A stretch of DNA of 64,000 bases from Chara braunii (taxonomy: Eukaryota > Streptophyta > Charophyceae > Charales > Characeae), in the NCBI GenBank assembly GCA_003427395.1, contig BFEA01000053.1:3480642-3544641 (forward strand). The letters are read 5' to 3'. A program made the translations under genes and the position numbers. The notes below the pieces were generated by a model, which was not told where the DNA came from, made no database searches, and was given only the letters and a program-made list of their open reading frames with translations. This document shows positions 55,627 to 64,000 of the stretch, piece by piece (within the stretch, counting starts at the first letter, position 1; each line of letters opens with the position of its first letter).

Positions 55627-56211
55627 TAAACCACCACTACCCCCGTCGTCATAAATTAAGGGGAATCGGTAGGACAGGTCCATGAGGGTTACCAGTAACA
55701 CAGTCGGGAGAACTGACGGAGTGGCAAAATTCAAAATTATTACCCCCGTGATTTATTTCATGGTTCAAATTATTTTTATTGTTATTTTTAATATTTTTCT
55801 TATTAAGATCACGACAAAATTTATTGACACTCGAATTTTCAGAGTTGTTGGGTCATCCTTCTGATCATAACAAATCGTGAAAGTTGGGTTACTTTTCTCG
55901 TTGGCCCATACATGGTAGAGTAGCAAAAATAAAAAATGTGATGAAACGGCGCGGCATTTACTTCATGGTTTATTTTTGTTTTTCAGTTTTTTTATATTTT
56001 TTCTTAAAAGAGCACGACCTGATCTACAGGATATTAAGTTTTCATATTTTTTTGCCAATGTTTCAGAGAGTAAAAAATCGTTAAAGTTCGAGCTTGAAAA
56101 TTCTTGAACCGGACCCGCCTGCGTTTGCCGATCACAACCTCCCCTAAAAACCCGGTCCGTAAGGCCATGAAAGTCAATTTTAGGCCGATGGGGTGTAGTG
56201 GTGGTTTAAGC
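55627..56211. mobile_element. TTAAACCAC-type element inserted in pol
   Basis: Terminal repeats CTTAAACCACCACTACCCCC and, reverse-complemented from the right, CTTAAACCACCACTACACCC. Removing it rejoins CCTCTTAAGCGTGACAG in the pol reading frame (a PLPLK-RDRSYESLLGVCGF-type continuity), with TTAA as the shared target. The interior is repeat X (copy 2), with palindromic words and an internal duplication, and has no coding capacity. About 585 bp. Confidence 0.85.
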
Positions 56212-57189
56212 GTGACAGAAGTTACGAGTCTCTTGGGTGTTTGTGGGTTCTAGAGGATCTCCATTTCTCATTTTGCTACCCTTGCAGAGCCTCTAAGAAA
56301 GATGATAAGGCAATAGGCCGATTTGTAATGGACAAAGAAAAAAAATATGTTGTTAAAGATCTACAATAGAAAATGAAAGATGGAGGTGTAGTATTGGGAG
56401 TGCCCTACTATGATGGTGAGGAGGGAATACCCTTCATTATCGAGGCAGATGGAGGACCAGTTGGTCTTGGCTATATACTCATACAGGAAAATGATAATGG
56501 TAACAAAAGGTTTCTAAGGTTTGAGAGCAGAACTCTCAATTCTACAGAAAGGAGCTACACCTAATTCATAAAAGAGTTACTGACACTGCCTCTGGTGTTT
56601 TAGACACTATGTGCTTGGAAGGAATTTTTTTTTGAGGACTGATGCATATGCAGTGATTACGACCATCAAGAAGCACCAACAGGTAGATCCAACAGTAAGC
56701 ATATTAATTGCCTTTATGTGGGCATTTGACTTTAAGTTGGAAAAAATTCGAACTGGAAAAAATTGAGTAGATGGTTTGAGTTCAATTTAGTGGAGAACAG
56801 ATAATGACGAAGACATTGAGGAAACTATTATGTAGATGAATTTTTGAATGACGAAGATGATGAAGATCATAAGGTACTGAACTCAAACAAGAAAAGTTTG
56901 TAGCCTTAAGAGAGAGACTGCTAGGGTGAAATCACTGATGCTTATATCTATGAGATAATTTTTGAGAAAGAAGAAGAAGAAGATAAGAATGACTGATATG
57001 CAAGGATCAACGCAGCAGTTGTAGTTGTCAATGAACTATTTCAGTTCAAATGTTGAGGAATAGATTGAAAAGAAAGAGGAAAAACTCTCATTTATCTTCG
57101 AAGAATAAAAAGGAAGCTATCAAGAAATTGAGAAAGTAATAAAAAAAAAAAAAATGAATGAATATTACTGCAAGAATTTAAAGAAAAAG
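56212..57189 (+). pseudogene. RNase H region of the second gypsy pol
   Basis: Just after the insertion SLLGVCGF, ISHFATLAEPLRKMIRQ matches the end of RT. Then GGVVLGVPYYDGEEGIPFII, EADGGPVGLGYILIQENDNG and FESRTLNSTERSYT give the RNase H core (the D of EADGGPVGLG and the ERSYT position of relatives). Downstream codons are badly broken. Confidence 0.75.
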
Positions 57190-57567
57190 TTAGGTTACCT
57201 GATCGGACGTCCGTGACCCCCCTGACCGTCCGGGATTGTCCGCTCGGACAACCGGTCGGACATCCTCCCCTGGCAGACTGTCCAAGTCTGAACGGCAAAA
57301 AAAAAAAAAAAAAGAACGAGTCCTCCAAAAAATCTGAAAAAAAAACTATGTTATGGAGAAACATAAACTGAACAACTTTTGCCTTGGGATGATATCGAAA
57401 TTCGTTGTCAGTTTGAAAATAAAAAATAAAATTAAAGGCACCCCCAATTTTTTTAATTTTTTTTCATGCATTTAATTGCTAAAAATGGACTTGTCCGGGC
57501 CCAGACGTCCGGGACCCCCCTGACTGTCCGCCTAGGACGTCCTGCCATCGGACAACTGGTAACATAG
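57190..57567. mobile_element. hAT-type MITE, copy 3 (GGACGTCC arms)
   Basis: A 378-bp element with ends TTAGGTTACCTG and, reverse-complemented, CTATGTTACCAG, and 8-bp flanks AGAAAAAG (57182-57189) / AGAAAAAA (57568-57575). The arms are made of GGACGTCC, GACCGTCCGGG, GGACAACCGGTCGGAC and related words. The core contains AAACTGAACAACTTTTGCCT, GATATCGAAATTCGTTG and poly-A/T runs, shared with the 49000 and 38651 MITEs. It sits between the RNase H and integrase regions of the old gypsy pol. Confidence 0.85.
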
Positions 57568-58600
57568 AGAAAAAATTCAGACTAAATAGAGGATACCTCT
57601 TTGTGGATGACAAGAGTGAGTTACCTCTATTAAGAGTAGTGTGCAGGAAAAAAAAACAGTTAGAAATAATTGTTGTTCTACACGAAGGAGTTGCAAGAGG
57701 CCACAAAGTTATTGAAGCAACCTACACTAAGATTGTTGAGCTTTATTTCTGTTGTGCCAAAAGAGGTCTACAACAACATGATTCAGCCTCTATTTCCCAC
57801 TATCCTGGTAGAACCATGTAGTCGAGTTCATTTGGATCCCATCACGATGTTTCTAGGCAAGGGAGGGATGAGATATACATTGAATATGCGATGAAACAAA
57901 AACTCTGAAAAGGAAGACAATCGGACAAGTGGCTAATTGGATAGAAGAAATTTGTCTCAGGATCAAAATTCAAAAATGAAGTTGTAAGAAGAATCAGTCT
58001 TAGAATAGGTGTCCATATAAGATATGTGACTACTCATCATCCTTAGGCTTCGCCAAAATAGTGTGAAGACAATCTCTGCAAATGACCTCAGATGTTGAGA
58101 GTTGTAGTTTATGTTGACAACATTACAATTAAGAGGATCACTGACTATGCATCATTCACTTTGTGGTATGGTCGGTATGCTACTTTACCTATTGAAAGCA
58201 TAGTCAAAATTTGGTGAAGTAAAAAAGAGACAAATAATATTCTCTTTCAGAACTTCTACAGGTCCGAATGAGACAAATATTAGAAGTTGATCAGGTTGTG
58301 TTGGATGCTGCAGGTAGAATAACCACGAACCAATTGAGTGATCAAGAGAGATGGAATAAAAGGAGATACATAGGAAGAGAAAAATTAAAAGTTTGTGATG
58401 TCGTCTAGAGACTCAATTGACTAAACAATAAGAGCCTAGATGACTTGGTCCTTATAGAATTACTAGTGAGGCAGAAGGCAAAGTCTATAAGATATCTGAG
58501 ATGGATCGCTCAAGATTCCATGATATGGTATCACGGTGGAGACTTCGTAAGTTTATCTTAAGAGATCCCGATCTGATTCCTATAATGGTCGTAACGAGAG
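57568..58600 (+). pseudogene. Integrase of the second gypsy pol
   Basis: RGYLFVDDKSELPLLRVVC and EIIVVLHEGVARGHKVIEAT (HxxxGH of the zinc domain), YTKIVELYFCCA, then in another frame SRVHLDPITMFLGKGGMRYT with the first catalytic D. Later come VHIRYVTTHHP (the HPQ region, Q now a stop), ITDYASFTLWYGRYATLPIE and, at 58430-58560, LGPYRITSEAEGKVYKISEM. Frameshifts and stops throughout. Together with 54596-57189 this gives RT-RH-IN of one old element. Confidence 0.75.
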
Positions 58601-60884
58601 GACAACGAGGTCAATCATTCAACAAAAGAGTAATTTTATAAAACTGAAAGAAATATAGTAAGATAGTGAGACTGCAAGATTGAACTTTCAGTAGACTATG
58701 ATCATTCGTACATTGTGTATTCAGTGTGTCAATTCGCAGCATGTAAGTTTTGACAAAGGGACTAAGATAAAATTTTCAGACGATTCATATTCATTTTTGC
58801 ATGTGAACAAATTTTCGTATTTCTGCAAGCAATAAAACTAATGAGATTATAGTATCACTAATACAGAGTCACAGTCAATCCACGAGTGTCAAGATCCCTA
58901 ATAGTGGAGAGCAACTGTGAGGTGCGGTTGCAACAGGAAGTGATGAGATATCATATTTCTAGTATTGACACAGTATCAAGATCTTAGAACTCGTGGTTGT
59001 GGCACATTAAAGGTGTAATCAGTATTATTTTGTGATAAAGAGAAAGTTTGATAGGTATAGAGAAGTTAAGTTTTGTATTACCGAGAGTTGTCAGTAAAAG
59101 GATTTCGTGTTTTTTGACCAAGTCGTCTGTCCAAGACAATTCTCATGAGGATAGACGCAAAGTAGTTGAACTTCATTTGACAAAAAATTATCAATAAAGG
59201 ACATTTGTGTCTTCTAACTAAGTTGTTTATCTTCTGTCCCAGATGAGGTAAGATACCTCTCTGGGATTAGTATCTCGATATTTCCGTGGGAATGACGGGG
59301 GGGTCGCTTGGAAAATTCTCAGATAAGGGAAGGGACCTCTCCGAGACAAACATTATGTATTTTTTTGAGGCTGAATGGAGGTCTCTATTTGTCGCTGTTT
59401 GTCTTGTTGTTGTTTTATGCCTCTTGAGACTGATCAGTCTGCTTGTGGGCGTTGTATGCTTGTTAAATTATTTGGGGTATGGACTGTCTGCTTGTGGGCG
59501 TTGTATGCTTGTTGTTCGCCTGTGTCTGAGACTTTTTATTCTTTGGCTTGAGTCATTATTGATTAGCGGGGCTAGCCAGAGCCTTACCGCAGTAGACTAC
59601 AATATGTGGGGGTCAGTAGGTCCCCGACTCGAGTGTTGAATTTCGTATTTCACTTAGGTTAAGGCTCCGGAAGTCTGACCTTCCAGTGGGTTATCCAGAG
59701 TTTGAATCGCAGTTAGACCGGGTCATGCGTTCGAAATGTGGGCGGGGCAGCCAATGCCCTAGGCTGAAAACTGGTGGGTGAGTCGGACCCTGACCACGGT
59801 GATCAAATCTGGGTATAGGGTTGTTGGACTGACGAAAGGTCTATTTTGGTGTCCTTGTGCGGGGCACGTCAAAGAGTCATCATACTCGAGTAGTGGGTAT
59901 GGTGGTCCCGACCTGGAGGCAGGTTAAAAGGGTTGTCAAGACAAATGGTCTGATTAGTTTTGGGTTGAGGCAGGCCGAATAAGGGATGTTAGACTAAAAA
60001 GAGGTCTGTCGGCCCTAACCAGTGGTGGGTCGAAACCAAAGCAATCGATGATTTCTAGATGAGAAGAACTGTTTATATTATTTATTATTTTATTATGGGT
60101 TTTATTTTAATTTCTTTTAATTTAATTTATTTAATTAGTACTTGACTACTGTTTGTCAAGGAGCTTGCTTGCTAGGATTTTGTTTGGTGGTTTGTGAAAA
60201 TTATTGTTTTGTAGATTTATGCAGGTTCACTTAAAATTCTCATAACAGAGAAAGAAAAAGGGGTTTGTGATCCCCTTTGTTTATCTGCGAAGTTGAGGAG
60301 ACGCCCCACTCAAATAAAAGAAAGAGAACGGGGTTTGGTATCCCCTTCGATTGCTTGAGAAGTTGCGAAAAAGTCTCACTCAGACCGAGAACAAGAAAAA
60401 GGTTTGATATACCTTATAGATGATAGAGTGAGTGTCCTCAACACGAATGATAGTTTGAGAATATCCTCGGCATTACTGTCAAGATGTGACGAGGTAACTT
60501 TTGAATAAGGAAATATCAGAGACAAATTAGATTTCAGAGTGACGTGAGGTCAATGCCAATTACAAATGAGAAACTAAGATCTAATCTTTTTTAAAGTAAT
60601 TTGGTGGCCAACTGAGCGGTCTAGTTCACGAGGAATCTGCATCCCCGACCTTAAGGTATTCAAACTCTCAAGCCAAGGATGCTATGACACATGATACGAA
60701 TTAAAAATTCAAGAGAAGAAAATCAGAAAATTCAGACAGCGATGAATTTTATCTGAAATAAGGTGGGAATAAATAAAATACAAAAGAGAGTGCAGTTACT
60801 AAGATTAGACTGAGATAAAACAGAGCAAAAGGTAGAGGATGATGACACTTGTACTAAAGTCTTGCTTGCCGCAGTTGTAGTGTG
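58601..60884. other. No gene recognised; small repeats
   Basis: A 117-codon frame at 59286-59639 is hydrophobic and includes a 28-bp duplication (CTGCTTGTGGGCGTTGTATG) but no motif. Around 60250-60420 a segment of ~70-75 bp is repeated three times, each with a hairpin (stems at 60257-60278, 60330-60345, 60399-60415). The stretch could be the 3' part of the gypsy relic. Confidence 0.45.
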
Positions 60885-61575
60885 AGCAGCCCGCCTCACT
60901 CACATTTGCATAAGACGAGTAGATGCTGCCCCAATGCACCAAGGAGAGCTCTAAGATCCATTGGAGTGAGAGGAGGGGAACCGCTGCTGGATAGGAGGTT
61001 GGAGAGAAACTATAGGCTAGTGGAAGGAGCTAGGAGGATTGAGAGAAGTGACGTTAGCCGAGGGCGGTGCTCCGCCATAGCCCCTGGGCTGTAGGAGAAG
61101 AGGAACGGCTAGAGGGTAACCCTCCTAGAGGGAAGGACTCAATAGCCTTAGAGCTAGGAGGTCGCCATAGCCAGAGAGAGACACAGGAGGAGACTTGTGG
61201 AGCATGAAATAAAAGGACATGAGGATAAAGGAGAAGGCAACAAGTGCTTGAGAGAAAGGTGGAAGGTGGAGATTTTGAGGAAGGAAGAAGAATATAACCA
61301 AGCGAGTAGAGAGAAGGGTGAAGAGGAAGAGCCCCTCGACAAGGAAGTGCTCCGTTGTGCCAACACCAACTATCTGAGTGACCAAGAGAGGTGAGTGGGA
61401 TTGATGGAGGTCTCCTATATCATCTTGTTGTTCTTCTACGTTTTCCTCTTTTTTTTTTTTTTTTTCTATTTTTTTATCTTCTTCTTCTTCTTCTTCTTCT
61501 TCTTCTTTTTTCCTAACTTCTTTTTCTTCTCAATCATTCATTTCTTCCTTCTCTTCTTTTCCTCCTTCGACATTG
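60885..61575 (+). repeat. Dispersed repeat R, copy 2
   Basis: Matches 2500-3180 in the same orientation. It starts within GAGCAGCCCGCC, so it lacks the TATA box seen upstream of copy 1, and ends in poly-T and (CTT)n near 61440-61510. AGAGGTGAGTGGG at 61389 resembles a 5' splice site. Confidence 0.65.
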
Positions 61576-61579
61576 ATCT

Positions 61580-61774
61580 TCATGAGTACCGAAGATACAA
61601 TTCAAAAAAAACAGTTTCAACCTTAATGACCAAATTATTAATGAAGCCTGTTAAATAAGGAGTTTCCGCAATGTGACTTACTTTGTGCTTTGAGCTTCTA
61701 TCAACAGTCAGATCACAAACTTTCATGGTCCTCTGGGTAATAAGAATCAAGTCTATTAACGCTCTGATCTTCAC
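61580..61774 (-). pseudogene. Possible retroviral-type protease remnant
   Basis: The minus-strand frame contains KIRALIDLILITQ, which recalls the strand before the active site (ALID-S/T-G) of gypsy proteases, but the catalytic triplet itself is not present. Its position after a CCHC gag on the same strand supports the idea only weakly. Confidence 0.3.
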
Positions 61775-62075
61775 TTGAATGATGTAGATAGTTAGTTATC
61801 CACAACCCATGATTGCAAATTTCATTCTGTAACTTGGAAGTGATTTGTCCACTTAAGCAGTAAAATTTTTACCGATGTAGTTGACTTCCACCTTTTTTTT
61901 TTTCAATCAATCTCTTAGGTTCCTCTCTGAACTTGGGTGCTAAGGTTATTGCCTTCTTAAAAGACAGAGTTACACCAATTTTTTCTCACATCTTTGTGAT
62001 CACATCACTAATTACTACCTCATCTTTTAGCTTACTCTTCAGAATTAATTTTTTCTTCTTCCCTTGTTCAGTATT

Positions 62076-63240
62076 TCAAGATGAGAGGTTTTGTTCATAA
62101 TCATAAAAAAAATCGTATAAAGTTTTTTCAACGTTTCTTTTTCTCTTTTCTTTGATCATTTGAGGTGTCATGTTTGCCTGAAGGTTTCGTACTTCATCAA
62201 TCACCATATCAGGTTTCATTACGACTTCAAATGGTAAGTTGCCTTCAAAAGTCATCATGTTGACAATTGTGACAAAAGAAATAATGAACTTTTGCACAAT
62301 ATTGTCAAACAGTTCATCAACGAGAAAATTAACATTCACATTTGTCTTTCTCATCTTCTTCTTTTTCTTCTTCTCTTCATGTTTAAAGACAATCAATCTC
62401 ATAACTCCAAGATATTTGAGATTCAACTTGTTCCAAGAGTTGTCACAAACATGACCCACAACATCATTTTTCACAACCTGCTTCTTCACATTATCTTCCA
62501 AAGATTTACAATAAGTGGCAGTATGACCCCCTTCACCACAATAGTAACAAGTGAAATTTTTCCTTAGTCGATCTTCATGTTTACCTCTTTCTTTGTTATC
62601 CTACCATCATTATCTTCATTCCTTCTGCATCTGGACGTGTTTCCTCTCTTTCCATTATCATTATTATTATCATCACCATTTTCTTCATCCTCACTTTCCA
62701 CTTTCTTTATTTCTTTTTCGTATGGAGTAGGAACAAAACATATAATTGACCATAACTCGTTGAAAAATGTTCTCCATGCTCATATTACTCCCTCCGTTCA
62801 TGTCATTTTCTGTTTTTTAATTCTTAGCTAGAGTACTGATCTGATCCAATGACTACTTCTTTTGGAAAGCTGTAAGCAGGGATCTGATTATTGCAACCAT
62901 CTCGTCTCATCTGAGTCATCTGAGAGGGTAATGTTGAGCCTTGTTCAATACCGTCTGTCTCTCACTACCAGTGAAATTAGTCAAGGAGATGCGACATCTC
63001 TTCGCCTCATCCAAATATGAAAAGTTTCTGGCTGTTCGAGTGAACAACTAAAGAAAAACATTAAATATATCATATTTAACTCTTCAGATGTCAAGAAGAG
63101 CTTTGCTAGTAGTTGGAACAATTTTTTTCTCAAACTCTCTTTTCATTCCGTCTTTAACTTCTTCCCAAGTAGTAGCTCATGAACTATTGAACAAATAACT
63201 AAGTTAAAACTATTCATACTTATCCAAGAAATCACTGACT
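62076..63240 (-). pseudogene. Gag with CCHC zinc knuckle, second gypsy lineage
   Basis: A zinc knuckle CYYCGEGGHTATYC (62508-62549) is in frame with a 141-codon stretch to 62076 that includes NNLPFEVV-like and KEKRKRNVEKTLYDFFYDYE segments. Upstream on the same strand (63200-62930) ATTWEEVKDGMKREFEKKIV, then YLDEAKRCRISLTNF resemble a gag core, with stops between. It is opposite in orientation to the pol relic at 54.6-58.6 kb, so it is a second fragment or one separated by inversion. Confidence 0.65.
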
Positions 63241-63470
63241 TGTGGTCCTTGAAATTCTCTCATCAGGTCGTTTTGCTTTTGCAATGCCCGATCCTCCCTA
63301 TATAGTCATAACCCTCTCAACCAATTCTCGTATGCCACCCACTAGAGTCTCTCCATGGGTCCTTGTGGAGAAACTATGTTTTCCTCTCCAGACCTTCTTG
63401 ACCATCAGTTTCTTCGAATATCCAATTTTCTCTCTTCTTTTGTTAATTTTTGACCTCTTACTTCTTATTT

Positions 63471-63986
63471 TTAATCCCTTACTTTCCTTGGAAGAGATAC
63501 ATGTTCGTTTCTTTCCTCTCTCGTTTGTTCCACCCCTTGAGAATAATGTAGGTAGAAACTGAAGGTGATAATAGTCTTAGTACAGATTAGAGACAAAACA
63601 ACTTTTCTCAACCTGGCAATATAATCGTCAATTAATTCTCTCTCACTGTCTCTGTTCAGTCTTCTATCGTATCCCTTCACAATCCCTCGGATCATAAAAT
63701 AACTTGTAAGATCAATAATCTCGTAATCAAATTGCCTCACTCATGTCCCCCATGTTACCTTCCCTTGCAATTCCTCAAGTCGTTCTCTCGTTCTTATGAG
63801 GTTGAAGTGAGCCCCTCTTAAGCATTCAAAGTAATCAGGCTCCTTCTCCAGACTTGCTAAAGCATAAATTCTCATATCCAGACTATCAGTATTAAGAAAT
63901 TTAATCACTGGAATGTACAATATCATATCACATCTTCCACATGTCTCATGTCGCAAGATAATGAAAGGATTACCAAACTCAGTCAC
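63471..63986 (-). CDS. Hypothetical minus-strand ORFs at the window end
   Basis: Two frames, 63986-63741 (starting TEFGNPFIILRHETCGRCDM) and 63740-63471 (DYEIIDLTSYFMIRGIVKGY, DRRLNRDSERELIDDYIARL), lie upstream of the gag relic on the same strand. They may be the N-terminal part of that element or something else. No domain is recognised and the window ends here. Confidence 0.3.
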
Positions 63987-64000
63987 TTTATCAAACTAGC

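Noticed and set aside
59640-59720. tRNA-like sequence (AGTTTGAATCGCAG)
   Set aside because: No acceptor stem or D-arm could be drawn around it.
2460-61575. Repeats R at 2.5 and 60.9 kb as the two LTRs of one element
   Set aside because: They are 58 kb apart with unrelated nested elements between, the left one extends further 5', and no TG...CA ends were seen.

Overview
The window is about 64 kb of repeat-dense eukaryotic nuclear DNA from a draft assembly, with N runs at 33330-33424 and 47561-47880 and single Ns at 6380, 46292 and 46309. It looks like a green-plant lineage: there is a chromodomain-type Ty3/gypsy element with a primer-binding site matching initiator-Met tRNA, hAT transposase and hAT-type MITEs, and a plant-like U6 snRNA sequence. 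A charophyte such as Chara fits the general look, but that is a tentative inference. No intact host gene with a recognisable function, no tRNA or rRNA gene and no CRISPR array was found. Boundaries, identities and homologies below were judged by eye.

Layout. 1-3.2 kb: diverged repeat units full of short perfect hairpins, then a TATA-bearing repeat with poly-T tracts (second copy at 60.9-61.6 kb). 3.2-5.2 kb: a 150-173 bp satellite interrupted by a solo LTR. 6.1-8.8 kb: a C-rich 53-56 bp minisatellite, a (CT)n tract and a block called Z here; the same series returns in inverted order and orientation at 41.0-44.3 kb. 10.1-13.5 kb: four tandem diverged units of an unrecognised ~250-residue protein family (family F), repeated in the same order and orientation at 36.7-40.6 kb, where two units are split by transposable elements. 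18.2-19.3 kb: a tandemly duplicated unknown gene. 19.7-28.4 kb: a complete but dead chromovirus on the minus strand, whose 905/922 bp LTRs match the solo LTR at 3.5 kb; it is flanked by 499-bp direct repeats instead of a 5-bp target duplication.

28.9-36.2 kb: relics and microsatellites, including an integrase tail. 43.1-46.7 kb: three contiguous tandem arrays (53, 90 and 105 bp units); further copies of the 105-bp unit lie at 54.1 kb, beyond 7.35 kb of other sequence holding SINE-like units, a hAT MITE, a U6 pseudogene and a degenerate hAT transposase. 54.3-58.6 kb: an old Ty3/gypsy pol of a different lineage, split by a TTAA-type inverted-repeat element and a hAT MITE. 61.6-64 kb: a minus-strand gag relic with a CCHC knuckle.

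The genes do not form a pathway. The window records nested transposition, tandem amplification and decay. The most original points are family F with its duplicated and partly inverted surroundings, a MITE family whose copies share an AT-rich core but have arms made of different self-complementary words, tandem repeats whose hairpins keep pairing while changing sequence, the 499-bp duplications abutting the LTRs, and a decay pattern dominated by C-to-T and G-to-A changes.
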